10,427 bases of DNA. Origin: Flavobacteriaceae bacterium (GTDB taxonomy: Bacteria; Bacteroidota; Bacteroidia; Flavobacteriales; Flavobacteriaceae). Within the stretch, counting starts at the first letter, position 1; each line of letters begins with the position of its first letter. The notes under the pieces were generated by a model, which had not been told where the DNA came from, ran no database searches, and saw only the letters and a program-made list of their open reading frames with translations. The stretch spans positions 1-10,427 of the forward strand of contig JAQWYU010000002.1 in assembly GCA_029253805.1 (NCBI GenBank), written 5' to 3'. The position numbers and the translations under genes are program-made. Below, piece by piece: positions 1 to 7,937 of this stretch.

Positions 1-1029
1 CAGACTCAATTTGGCTGGCATATTTTGAAATTAATTAAAAAAACACCTGTACCTGATTTTAATAAAATAAAACAAGACTTAGAGAAGAAAGTCGGTAAAG
101 ACTCACGGTCAAAACTAGTCAGATCTAAGATGATTGATAAATTACTATCAGAATATAATCTCTTAGAAAAAAATCCAAATTTAGTTTTATTTCAATCTAA
201 TGTATTTTTTAACGATTCTAACAAATATTGGGATATAATTAATGAAATAAATAACACTAAAATCTTTTTACAAATCAAAGACAGATCTTATACTTTCCGA
301 GACTTTATAGATTTCTTAAATAGAAACAATAAGTCCATTAATAAGAAGTGGAATAAAAAGTTTATCATAAACCATCAATATAAGTTTTTTTTAGAGCAAT
401 CATTGTTCCAGTATAAAAAAGATAATCTTGAATTTGAAAATCAGGATTTCGCTAATATTCTCAATGAATATAGAGAAGGCTTGTTGTTGTTTGAACTAAT
501 GCAAGATAAAATTTGGGAAGGTGCCAAGAACGATACTTTAGGCTTGAAAGTTTTTTACAATGATAATAAGAAAAATTATTTATGGCCACAAAGAGTAATG
601 GGTTCTATAGCCAGTTCCTCAAGCTATAAAGCAATCAAAAAGGTTCGTAAATTATGGACCAAGGGTAATACGAACCAAATGATAGATGAATTACTTAACA
701 AGACAAAGCAGAATGTTATATTTTCCAATGGTGAATTTACTTTAGGGGAATTACCTTTACCAGAAAGTTTTACAACTACACCTGGGGTTGAATCTGGAGT
801 TAAATCATCTATTTCTAAAGTTATTAAAGAAAATAATAGTTTTTATGTAGTTAATGTTAATGAATTTATCCCAGAATCTCCAAAAACTATTTCAGAGGCC
901 AAAGGACAACTAATTTCAGATTATCAAAATGAGTTAGAATCTCGTTGGATTCTAGAACTAAAATCTAAATTTCATGTTGATTTAAATGAAGAATTATTTC
1001 AAAAAGTTAAATCTATAATCTACAAGTAA
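1..1029 (+). CDS. Parvulin-type peptidylprolyl isomerase (PpiD/SurA-like), 5'-truncated by window edge
   Basis: This is the C-terminal 342 residues of a periplasmic prolyl isomerase/chaperone. The reading frame is open from base 1, and its first residues read QTQFGWHILKLIKK. That is the closing strand of a parvulin domain (the G-[YW]-H-I motif), so the gene starts upstream. The TTG at 25 lies inside this strand and is not the start. After it comes a lysine-rich helical stretch (KKVGKDSRSKLV), then an alpha-helical chaperone region containing EYREGLLLFELMQDKIW, typical of long Bacteroidetes isomerases of roughly 650 residues. A second, degenerate parvulin-like module follows near the end (LPLPESF..., then FYVVNVNEFIPESPKTISEAKG) and ends in a helix with SDYQNELESRWI. 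Two bases separate it from the next gene, so the two are almost certainly cotranscribed and translationally coupled. Known of the family: export to the periplasm and help for outer-membrane protein folding. Inferred: the missing N-terminus carries the signal peptide and the rest of the catalytic domain. Confidence 0.85.
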   Translation, partial: QTQFGWHILKLIKKTPVPDFNKIKQDLEKKVGKDSRSKLVRSKMIDKLLSEYNLLEKNPNLVLFQSNVFFNDSNKYWDIINEINNTKIFLQIKDRSYTFRDFIDFLNRNNKSINKKWNKKFIINHQYKFFLEQSLFQYKKDNLEFENQDFANILNEYREGLLLFELMQDKIWEGAKNDTLGLKVFYNDNKKNYLWPQRVMGSIASSSSYKAIKKVRKLWTKGNTNQMIDELLNKTKQNVIFSNGEFTLGELPLPESFTTTPGVESGVKSSISKVIKENNSFYVVNVNEFIPESPKTISEAKGQLISDYQNELESRWILELKSKFHVDLNEELFQKVKSIIYK

Positions 1030-1031
1030 GT

Positions 1032-1886
1032 TTGAAATATTTGAATATATTTTTAATTATTATTTTCACTGTATTAACTACATGTGACTTTCCAAGAGCT
1101 AAAGCAAGTATTAAGCCATTAGCAAGAGCTAATGATGCATTACTATTTAAGGATGATGTTGATTTTAGTTTTATTGATGGCATGACAAAATCAGATAGTA
1201 TCATTTTTGTCCAAAATGTCATTAATGATTGGGCTACTAATCAACTTCTTATTGATGGTGCAATCCAAAATCTAAACAATAAAACTCAATTGGACTTTGA
1301 ACAACTTATTCAGCAATACAAAAGAGATTTATATAGTTCTGCCTATTTAGAAGTACTGGTAGGTAATAATTTAGATTCCTTGGTTTCATCCCAAGAACTA
1401 CAAGAAGTATATCTTTTAAATAAAGAACTTTTTACACTAAAAGAAGACTTATTAAAGCTTAGATATATCAATATAAATACTTCATTATCCAATTTAAATG
1501 AGGTCAAACAAATGTTTAAGCGCTTTAACTCAGACGACAGATCTAAATTAGATTCTATGTCAATTCAGTTCAATTCTTTTTACTTAAGAGACACTACTTG
1601 GATCAAAAAAGAAGATGTAATTTCAAAAATTAAACCTTTAGAACAAGGTTTTAACAAAGTACTATTAAAAAAATCAAATTTTATAGAGCTCAAAGATTCT
1701 TTAGGGCTATATTTGATACAGATAAAAGAAGTTTTACAGCGTGGAAAAACTGCTCCGGTTGAATATGTTTCTCCAACTTTAAAACAAATAGTAATCAACA
1801 ATCGTAAATTGAAACTCATCAGAAAACTAAAAAGTGACATAGTTAATGATGCTATTAAAAACAAAAAATTTGAAACTTATAAATAA
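1032..1886 (+). CDS. SurA-N-like periplasmic chaperone lipoprotein, TTG start
   Basis: This 284-residue protein resembles the foldase-associated proteins that sit between two peptidylprolyl isomerase genes in flavobacteria. It opens with a hydrophobic segment (residues 3-15) and a lipobox LTTC with the acylated cysteine at 18, so it should be a membrane-anchored lipoprotein. An N-terminal chaperone-like part follows (ARANDALLFKDDVDF, about 31-45), then helices with FVQNVINDWATNQLL (59-73) and LDFEQLIQQYKRDL (87-100). The C-terminal part has YLIQIKEVLQRGKTAPVEYV (227-246) and a basic RKLKLIRKLKSDI helix. I see neither histidine of the parvulin active site, so a chaperone role fits better than isomerase activity. 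The start must be TTG at 1032: the frame is closed by TAA at 1008-1010, and the first downstream ATG would remove the lipobox. It follows the previous stop by 2 bp and its 3' end overlaps surA. Exact function is inferred from family and context. Confidence 0.8.
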   Translation: MKYLNIFLIIIFTVLTTCDFPRAKASIKPLARANDALLFKDDVDFSFIDGMTKSDSIIFVQNVINDWATNQLLIDGAIQNLNNKTQLDFEQLIQQYKRDLYSSAYLEVLVGNNLDSLVSSQELQEVYLLNKELFTLKEDLLKLRYININTSLSNLNEVKQMFKRFNSDDRSKLDSMSIQFNSFYLRDTTWIKKEDVISKIKPLEQGFNKVLLKKSNFIELKDSLGLYLIQIKEVLQRGKTAPVEYVSPTLKQIVINNRKLKLIRKLKSDIVNDAIKNKKFETYK

Positions 1887-3291
1887 TATTATTTCATTTA
1901 GCTTTTTTTTCATTGTGTCTGCGCAAGCTTACTCACAAGAAATCGTTAAAGAGCCTGTTTATGAACAACCTGAAGAAGTGATTCTAGATTCCCTTAACCA
2001 GCGTATTAAAATTGACGGTGTGGCTGCAGTCATTGGTGATTTTGTTGTCCTAGATTCTGATATAGACAAACAATTTATGCAATTAGAAGCTGGAGGAATT
2101 TCCACAGATGACATTACTAGATGTCAGCTTTTTGGAAAACTACTCGAAGATAAACTTTACATACATCATGCCATTCAAGATAGTATTGCAGTAAATGATT
2201 TAGAAATAAGATCTAATGTTGATCAGCAATTAGCAGGATTTGCTGAACAAATTGGTTCAATGGAAAAGCTTGTAGCCTATTACAAGAAATCCTCCGAGCA
2301 AGAACTCAGAGATGAAATGTTTGAGTTAAATAAAAACAGTCAAATGGCTACTATGATGCGACAAAGTGTTGTTGAAAATTTAGAGGTTACACCTGAAGAA
2401 GTGCGCCAGTTTTTTAATAACATCCCAGAGGAAGAGCGTCCAATGTTTGGTACTGAACTTCGAATCGCCCAAATTGTAGTTATTCCTCAAACCACACAAT
2501 CTGAGGTAGATAAAGTTATAAAGCGATTGAATGAGTTTCGGACTGATGTTATAGATAATGGCAGTAGTTTTACAACAAAAGCTGTTTTGTACACTCAGGA
2601 CCCAGGTTCAAAGAGAACAGGAGGTAAATATACATTAAATAGAAAACGCCCTCAAATGGCAAAAGAGTTCAGGGAAGTTGCCTTTTCGTTACAAGAAGGT
2701 GAGGTCTCTAAGCCTTTCAAGACTGATTTTGGATATCATATAATTCAATTAGAAAAAATCCGAGGTCAAGAGTTTGATATTAGACATATATTGTTAATAC
2801 CTAAAGTTACACAAGAGGCCATTAATGCTGCAAAAAATAAGCTTGAAAAAGTTAGACAAAGTATTGTTGATGGAGATATTACTTTTAAGGAAGCAGCTAG
2901 AGAGGCAAGTGATGAGGAAGAAACTAAATTCGATGGCGGTCAATTAAGAAACCCAGAAACACAAGATTATAACTTTGAATTAACCAAAATGGATCCAGGA
3001 TTTTATTCTCAAATAGAGAGTTTAGATGATAACCAAATTAGTCCAGTAATTAAAGACGGAGATCGGGTAAACCCTATTAAATTTAAAATTGTAACAGTTA
3101 CCAATAGAGTGGACGAACATGAAGCTAACTTTGCACAAGATTATTTAAAAATAAGAGACCTAGCTCTGCAAGATAAACAGCTAAATGCTGTCTCTAAATG
3201 GCAAGAGGAAAAAATAATGGATACCTACATAAAAATAAATGGTGAATTACGTTCTTGTGATTTTAATAGCAATTGGTTTAAAATTAAATAA
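1846..3291 (+). CDS. surA: SurA-like peptidylprolyl isomerase / outer-membrane protein chaperone
   Basis: A 481-residue periplasmic chaperone with the SurA layout. Residues 1-28 are a signal peptide with a hydrophobic core (ISFSFFFIVSAQA) and likely cleavage after AQA. The SurA N-terminal domain begins with IKIDGVAAVIGDFVVLDSDID (55-74, in part) and runs to about 195. Parvulin domain 1 covers about 201-305 and ends in FGYHIIQLEKI. Parvulin domain 2 covers about 308-425 and begins IRHILLIP. A C-terminal helix with QDYLKIRDLALQDKQ (431-445) and a short tail containing INGELRSCDF close the protein. Family knowledge: SurA escorts unfolded beta-barrel proteins to the BAM machinery. The two parvulin domains each keep only one of the two usual active-site histidines. 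The start is uncertain: ATG at 1846 (41-bp overlap with the upstream gene) or TTG at 1870, which gives a neat 20-residue signal peptide beginning MKLINN and a 17-bp overlap. It probably belongs to one operon with its neighbours. Confidence 0.9.
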   Translation: MMLLKTKNLKLINNIISFSFFFIVSAQAYSQEIVKEPVYEQPEEVILDSLNQRIKIDGVAAVIGDFVVLDSDIDKQFMQLEAGGISTDDITRCQLFGKLLEDKLYIHHAIQDSIAVNDLEIRSNVDQQLAGFAEQIGSMEKLVAYYKKSSEQELRDEMFELNKNSQMATMMRQSVVENLEVTPEEVRQFFNNIPEEERPMFGTELRIAQIVVIPQTTQSEVDKVIKRLNEFRTDVIDNGSSFTTKAVLYTQDPGSKRTGGKYTLNRKRPQMAKEFREVAFSLQEGEVSKPFKTDFGYHIIQLEKIRGQEFDIRHILLIPKVTQEAINAAKNKLEKVRQSIVDGDITFKEAAREASDEEETKFDGGQLRNPETQDYNFELTKMDPGFYSQIESLDDNQISPVIKDGDRVNPIKFKIVTVTNRVDEHEANFAQDYLKIRDLALQDKQLNAVSKWQEEKIMDTYIKINGELRSCDFNSNWFKIK

Positions 3292-3298
3292 ATAGTTA

Positions 3299-4252
3299 AT
3301 GTCAGATGTTAAATCTTTGCAGCTGCAACTTGAAAAGTATCATGCTTTAAAAAAAGAAATATCTAAGGTTATTGTTGGCCAGGATATAGTAATTGAACAA
3401 ATACTAATTTCAATATTTTCTGGTGGCCACTCCTTATTGATTGGAGTCCCAGGCTTGGCTAAAACTTTGATGGTAAATACAATAGCTAAAGCTTTAGGTT
3501 TAGATTTTAAACGAATTCAATTCACTCCTGACTTGATGCCTAGTGATATTTTAGGTAGTGAAATATTAGATCATGAACGTCAATTTAAATTTGTTAAGGG
3601 TCCTGTTTTTTCCAATATCCTTTTAGCTGACGAGATCAACAGAACTCCTCCTAAAACTCAGTCAGCTTTGTTAGAGGCCATGCAGGAAAGGGCAGTAACC
3701 ATTGGTGGTAAACACTATACCTTGGATTCCCCTTATTTTGTATTAGCTACTCAAAATCCGATTGAACAAGAAGGGACTTACCCTTTGCCCGAAGCGCAAT
3801 TAGATCGTTTTATGTTTTCTATCAATTTGCAGTATCCAACTTTTGATGAAGAAGTAGAGGTTGTTAAACGTACAACTTCAAAATCTCATTCTCAAGTAGA
3901 CGTTATTTTTTCAGCTATTGAAATTTTAGATTTTCAAAATCTCATAATGAAAATCCCTGTAGCTGATAATGTAATAAATTATGCGGTTACTTTGGTAGGA
4001 AAATCCCGTCCTGGTTCTTTAGGTTCCAATTCAATAGTCAAGGAATATGTAGATTGGGGGGCTGGTCCAAGGGCCTCACAAAATCTTATACTAGCTGCTA
4101 AAACTTTTGCAGTTATAAATAATAAGTTATCCCCTGATATTGAGGATGTACAAGCTGTTGCCATTGGGGTATTAAGACATAGAATTATAAAAAATTATAA
4201 AGCAGAATCTGATGGGATTTCTATAGAATCTATTGTAAAAAGTTTGTTTTAG
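3299..4252 (+). CDS. MoxR-family AAA+ ATPase
   Basis: A complete 317-residue cytoplasmic AAA+ ATPase of the MoxR family, at the usual length. Walker A is GVPGLAKT (49-56), Walker B is ILLADEIN (107-114), sensor 1 is ATQNP (150-154), an arginine-finger-like LPEAQLDRF lies at 163-171 and sensor 2 is GAGPRAS (254-260). The core region QSALLEAMQERAVTIGG is typical of the family. There is no signal peptide. The ATG at 3299 comes 7 bp after the surA stop, so it is likely the last gene of the foldase operon. MoxR ATPases usually act as chaperone-like remodellers that insert cofactors or activate partner proteins, often beside DUF58 and von Willebrand A genes. None of those partners is present here, and the next gene encodes aconitase. 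The link to envelope folding is inferred from position only. Confidence 0.93.
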   Translation: MSDVKSLQLQLEKYHALKKEISKVIVGQDIVIEQILISIFSGGHSLLIGVPGLAKTLMVNTIAKALGLDFKRIQFTPDLMPSDILGSEILDHERQFKFVKGPVFSNILLADEINRTPPKTQSALLEAMQERAVTIGGKHYTLDSPYFVLATQNPIEQEGTYPLPEAQLDRFMFSINLQYPTFDEEVEVVKRTTSKSHSQVDVIFSAIEILDFQNLIMKIPVADNVINYAVTLVGKSRPGSLGSNSIVKEYVDWGAGPRASQNLILAAKTFAVINNKLSPDIEDVQAVAIGVLRHRIIKNYKAESDGISIESIVKSLF

Positions 4253-4362
4253 ACTCAGCTTTATTACATAATTTTAAAAATTTTATTAGAACCTGTCCTT
4301 ATGATTTTAAATTTTGATTGACTTAAAATAAATCAGTAAATCATATGTTTAATCACTTTTTA

Positions 4363-4395
4363 TTTCAATATAATTTTAATTAATTCGTATTTTTA
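4363..4395 (+). promoter_or_regulatory. Candidate flavobacterial-type promoter for acnA
   Basis: The Bacteroidetes primary sigma factor recognises a TTTG-like -33 box and a TAnnTTTG -7 box about 17-23 bp apart. Here TTTC (4363-4366) is followed after 21 bp by TATTTTTA (4388-4395), each one base off consensus, within the context TTCGTATTTTTACCG. It would start a transcript near 4400 with an untranslated leader of about 30 bases. A poorer alternative is TTG (4318-4320) with TATGTTTA (4344-4351), 23 bp apart. The rest of the 177-bp gap (4253-4429) holds only short AT-only inverted repeats and no small gene that I can support. Confidence 0.35.
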
Positions 4396-4429
4396 CCGTT
4401 GAATATAAAGAAATACAATCTTTCACAAT

Positions 4430-6694
4430 ATGGCTTTCGACATAAATGTTATCAAAGAAGTTTACCGACAGATGCCGGGACGAATTGCAAAAGCTCGACA
4501 ACTCGTTGGGCGCCAACTAACTCTTTCAGAAAAAATTCTATACAGTCACCTTTGGGATGATAACTCTTCTAAGGCTTTTGTTAGAGGAAAAGACTACGTA
4601 GACTTTGCACCCGATAGAATTGCTTGCCAAGATGCTACTGCCCAAATGGCTTTGCTACAGTTTATGCAAGCTGGTAAAAAGCAAGTAGCTGTCCCTACAA
4701 CTGTACATTGTGATCATTTGATCCAAGCCAAAGTTGGAGCGACAAAGGATTTACAGTTTGCATTAAACAATAGTAATGAAGTGTTTAATTTTCTAGAATC
4801 TGTATCTAACAAATATGGAATTGGGTTTTGGAAACCTGGTGCTGGTATTATCCATCAAGTTGTGTTAGAAAATTATGCTTTCCCAGGTGGAATGATGATA
4901 GGAACTGACTCTCACACTGTGAATGCAGGTGGTTTAGGGATGATAGCCATTGGGGTTGGTGGTGCCGACGCAGTAGATGTTATGGCAGGAATGGCTTGGG
5001 AGCTTAAATTCCCTAAATTAATAGGCGTTAAATTAACCGGAAGTCTTTCTGGTTGGACTGCTCCTAAAGACGTTATTCTTAAAGTTGCTGGCATTCTAAC
5101 TGCTAAAGGTGGGACTGGTGCTATTGTTGAGTATTTTGGTCCAGGAGCCACATCAATGTCATGCACAGGTAAGGGAACGATATGCAATATGGGTGCTGAA
5201 ATTGGTGCTACTACATCCACTTTTGGGTATGATGAATCTATGGAGCGTTATTTACGTTCTACAGACAGAAATGACGTAGCAGATGCTGCTAATGAAGTTA
5301 AAGATTGTTTAACTGCTGATCCTGAAGTTTATATTTCACCAGAGGATTATTTTGATGAATTAATTGAGATAGACTTATCTACATTAATGCCACACATTAA
5401 CGGTCCCTTTACTCCAGATTTAGCTACCGAAGTTGGTTCAATGAACAAAAAAGCAAAAGCAAACGATTGGCCTCTTAAAGTTGATTGGGGTCTCATAGGT
5501 TCCTGCACGAATTCTTCTTATGAAGACTTGTCACGTGCTGCTTCAATAGCACAACAAGCATTAGATAAAGACTTAATAACTAAAGCTGAATTTGGAATCA
5601 ATCCTGGATCAGAACAGGTTCGATTTACAGCAGACCGAGATGGGATTTTAGAAGTTTTTGAGAAATTAAATGCGAAGATATTTACTAATGCATGCGGTCC
5701 ATGTATCGGACAATGGGCGCGTTATGAAGACCCTAAGAATGCTCCAAAGAACAGTATAGTTCATTCTTTTAATAGAAACTTTGCAAAACGAGCAGACGGT
5801 AATCCAAATACACACGCATTTGTAGCCTCCCCAGAAATGGTAGCTGCAATTGCAATATCAGGTTGTTTAGATTTTAATCCACTTACGGATTCACTCATAA
5901 ATCAAAATGGGGATAAAGTTATGTTAGATGAACCGACAGGGCATGAGTTACCAGAAAAAGGTTTTGCAGTTGAAGATGCGGGTTATTTAGCGCCTGAAGA
6001 AGATGGAAGTCAGATAGTTGTTAGTGTAGCTTCCAACTCTGAACGTTTAGAGTTATTAACTCCTTTTGAGCCGATAGGAAACAAAATTAATGGAGCTAAA
6101 CTATTGATTAAAGCCTTTGGTAAGTGCACAACAGACCATATTTCAATGGCTGGACCATGGTTGCGTTTTAGAGGACACTTAGACAATATATCTAACAACT
6201 GTTTAATTGGAGCTGTCAATGCTTTTAATATGAAAACTAATTTTGTTAAAAACCAATTTAACGGAGAATACAATGCAGTACCTGCTACTCAGCGGTATTA
6301 CAAATCAAAAGGAGTTCATACGATAGTAGTCGGAGATCATAACTATGGAGAAGGATCTTCAAGAGAACATGCAGCTATGGAACCTCGTCATCTTGGTGTA
6401 GCAGCTGTAATTGTAAAGTCTTTTGCACGTATTCATGAAACTAACTTGAAAAAACAAGGAATGTTGGGCTTGACTTTTGCAAATGAATCTGATTATGACT
6501 TAGTTCAAGAAGATGATACTTTTAACTTTCTCGATTTGAACGAGTTTTGTTCTGGAAAACCATTAACCATTGAAGCGATTCATGCTGACGGATCTAAAGA
6601 TTTAATTATAGCTAATCATACTTATAACGATTCTCAAATAGAGTGGTACAATGAAGGTTCTGCATTAAATTTAATTAAGAAACAAAACGCGTAA
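4430..6694 (+). CDS. acnA: Aconitate hydratase, mitochondrial-like type
   Basis: A complete 754-residue aconitase that interconverts citrate and isocitrate through cis-aconitate in the TCA cycle, in the cytoplasm. The length and sequence fit the mitochondrial-like aconitases of Bacteroidetes, not the roughly 890-residue AcnA or the AcnB type of E. coli. The 4Fe-4S ligands are Cys359 (in [10 protein letters not shown]), Cys422 and Cys425 (in ACGPCIGQW). Residues matching the pig enzyme's active site are visible: Gln67, Asp160-Ser161-His162 ([11 protein letters not shown]), Arg449 and Arg454 (FNRNFAKR), Arg581 (FRGHLDNIS) and Ser643-Ser644-Arg645 (GSSREHAAM). The fourth swivel domain occupies roughly the last 220 residues. 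The ATG at 4430 directly precedes the conserved N-terminal sequence. It has its own upstream gap and a probable promoter, so it is likely transcribed separately from the MoxR gene. No truncation or missing key residue is seen. Confidence 0.97.
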   Translation: MAFDINVIKEVYRQMPGRIAKARQLVGRQLTLSEKILYSHLWDDNSSKAFVRGKDYVDFAPDRIACQDATAQMALLQFMQAGKKQVAVPTTVHCDHLIQAKVGATKDLQFALNNSNEVFNFLESVSNKYGIGFWKPGAGIIHQVVLENYAFPGGMMIGTDSHTVNAGGLGMIAIGVGGADAVDVMAGMAWELKFPKLIGVKLTGSLSGWTAPKDVILKVAGILTAKGGTGAIVEYFGPGATSMSCTGKGTICNMGAEIGATTSTFGYDESMERYLRSTDRNDVADAANEVKDCLTADPEVYISPEDYFDELIEIDLSTLMPHINGPFTPDLATEVGSMNKKAKANDWPLKVDWGLIGSCTNSSYEDLSRAASIAQQALDKDLITKAEFGINPGSEQVRFTADRDGILEVFEKLNAKIFTNACGPCIGQWARYEDPKNAPKNSIVHSFNRNFAKRADGNPNTHAFVASPEMVAAIAISGCLDFNPLTDSLINQNGDKVMLDEPTGHELPEKGFAVEDAGYLAPEEDGSQIVVSVASNSERLELLTPFEPIGNKINGAKLLIKAFGKCTTDHISMAGPWLRFRGHLDNISNNCLIGAVNAFNMKTNFVKNQFNGEYNAVPATQRYYKSKGVHTIVVGDHNYGEGSSREHAAMEPRHLGVAAVIVKSFARIHETNLKKQGMLGLTFANESDYDLVQEDDTFNFLDLNEFCSGKPLTIEAIHADGSKDLIIANHTYNDSQIEWYNEGSALNLIKKQNA

Positions 6695-6715
6695 TAACAC
6701 ATGTTCATATAAAAT

Positions 6716-6745
6716 AAAAAACTTCTGATGTTTCAGGCATTTTTT
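6716..6745. terminator. Weak bidirectional terminator between convergent acnA and crtY
   Basis: A short stem CTGA (6725-6728) / TCAG (6733-6736) with loop TGTT sits between six A bases (6716-6721) and six T bases (6740-6745). The A and T runs can extend the pairing, with mismatches in between, and provide a U-tract on either strand. Its place in the 67-bp gap between two convergent genes suits termination in both directions. The GC part of the stem is short, so strength is uncertain. Confidence 0.5.
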
Positions 6746-6761
6746 ATTGATATAACAAAAC

Positions 6762-7907
6762 TCACAGTGTTTTAAAAAACGCTTTTATAAAGGAAAAGGA
6801 AAATAAGGACTTCATTATTTTTAAATCTTCTAAGAAAGTAGACTCCTCATCTAAAAATCTAAACATAGAATCAATAGAGTTTTTTGAATAAAACTGTTCG
6901 AAAATCCATTCTCCCTTTTCATTTTCGTCGTGTAAAACTTTTAAAAAAATCTTATCATAAAATTTATATTTTCGCCTAAACAAGTTTTTAGAAGGAGTAT
7001 TCCCAGCTTTTAAATTAGTGACTATTGATGCCACTTTTTTTTCTGTGTGTTTAAATGAATAGCCTGAAGATCCTTTAACCCAACCAGCAGCAGTTCCGAT
7101 TTTTGTAACGTGTTTTGTAGAATACTTTTCAAATGGAAAATCAGTCATTGGGATTCTTCCACTTTCAGTTTCGCTAATCGAATAACTTTCTATTTTTAAT
7201 AGACTAGAAATGTATTGTTTTATATAGCTGTCGTAGGTTGACTCTTCTACAAGTTTTGGGGTAAAGTAAGTAAACTCGATAAGTGCTCTTGTGCTGCTTA
7301 ATGGTAACACGTAAGTAAAAGTGGTTTGATTTCCATCTTTTAGTCTGTAATCCATCATTGTAAATTGGTCTGTTTTAAAAACAGGCTTATCTACTTCAAT
7401 AATCCAGCCTTTAAAATGCTGAATAATTTTAGTGTATTTATTTGATTCCGAAAAATAATCATCTGGAATTCTACTATCAAAAATATGTTTGGCTTCGTAA
7501 GAATTATTAACTGTTGTGATTTTAGGTTGTTTACTTTTTTCAACAGAAATCACTGAATCAATTATAAAATGAAAATTTGTTTTTTTTGAAATTTCTTGTT
7601 TGGCTTTTTTATAAAAATCTAAAACATGTATGGTTTTATAAGTGTAAGGGTGAAGTTTTAAATGAAGTTCCTTTTTATTGGAAAAGACCCAAGCTTCGCT
7701 CCAAGATTTTATAACAATTGAATCCCATTTTCCAGCCCCTTTTTCCCAAAAACTTATGGTTTTGTCATTTTCGGTTTTGTGAGATTCATCAATTAAAGCA
7801 ATTTGTTTATTGTTAAAAAAAGTATCTCGAGAAAGCGCTATGGCTAGTTGAAAACCAGCTATACCATTACCTATTATAATATAATCGTACTGCTCTTTCT
7901 GCGCCAT
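6762..7907 (-). CDS. crtY: Lycopene beta-cyclase (CrtY type)
   Basis: A 381-residue flavoprotein that closes both ends of lycopene to give beta-carotene. The N-terminal dinucleotide-binding motif is YIIIGNGIAGFQLA, with the glycines of GxGxxG at 13, 15 and 18. Family motifs follow: DKTISFWEKG (48-57), the MDYRL region (185-189), and FTYVLPLSSTRALIEFTYFT (197-216). In that last segment Glu211 matches the position of the catalytic glutamate known in Pantoea CrtY (inferred by eye). GRIPM (250-254) and IGTAAGWVKGSSGYSF (270-285) complete the C-terminal substrate/FAD region. ATG at 7907 puts the FAD motif at the expected distance from the start. It lies 19 bp after crtZ and is the last gene of the carotenoid operon. 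Carotenoid enzymes of this kind work at or in the membrane. The alternative heterodimeric or CruA-type cyclases are not favoured by the motifs. Confidence 0.9.
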   Translation of the reverse strand: MAQKEQYDYIIIGNGIAGFQLAIALSRDTFFNNKQIALIDESHKTENDKTISFWEKGAGKWDSIVIKSWSEAWVFSNKKELHLKLHPYTYKTIHVLDFYKKAKQEISKKTNFHFIIDSVISVEKSKQPKITTVNNSYEAKHIFDSRIPDDYFSESNKYTKIIQHFKGWIIEVDKPVFKTDQFTMMDYRLKDGNQTTFTYVLPLSSTRALIEFTYFTPKLVEESTYDSYIKQYISSLLKIESYSISETESGRIPMTDFPFEKYSTKHVTKIGTAAGWVKGSSGYSFKHTEKKVASIVTNLKAGNTPSKNLFRRKYKFYDKIFLKVLHDENEKGEWIFEQFYSKNSIDSMFRFLDEESTFLEDLKIMKSLFSFSFIKAFFKTL

Positions 7908-7923
7908 TTATTTTGAGTCTTAC

Positions 7924-7937
7924 CGCTTAACGCTTAA
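7924..7937. repeat. 7-bp tandem duplication across the crtZ stop codon
   Basis: CGCTTAA occurs twice in direct tandem (7924-7930 and 7931-7937). On the coding strand it reads TTAAGCG TTAAGCG and contains the last two sense codons and the stop of crtZ. Removing one copy would still give the same ending: AAG CGG TAA instead of AAG CGT TAA. Confidence 0.7.

Noticed and set aside
25..27. TTG as the start codon of the first gene
   Set aside because: It lies within the conserved closing strand of a parvulin domain (FGWHILKL), and the frame is open to base 1, so the gene begins upstream of the window.
4261..4290. Inverted repeat AATTTT-A-AAAATT after the MoxR gene as a terminator
   Set aside because: It is made only of A and T, has too small a loop and no distinct U-tract, so it is expected by chance in such AT-rich DNA.
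4912..5220. Antisense open frame of about 100 codons inside acnA
   Set aside because: It lies wholly within a strongly conserved aconitase gene, its translation shows no recognisable domain, and it is a by-product of codon use on the other strand. The antisense frames at 1013-1222, 1580-1864, 3979-4164 and 6010-6273 were rejected for the same reason.
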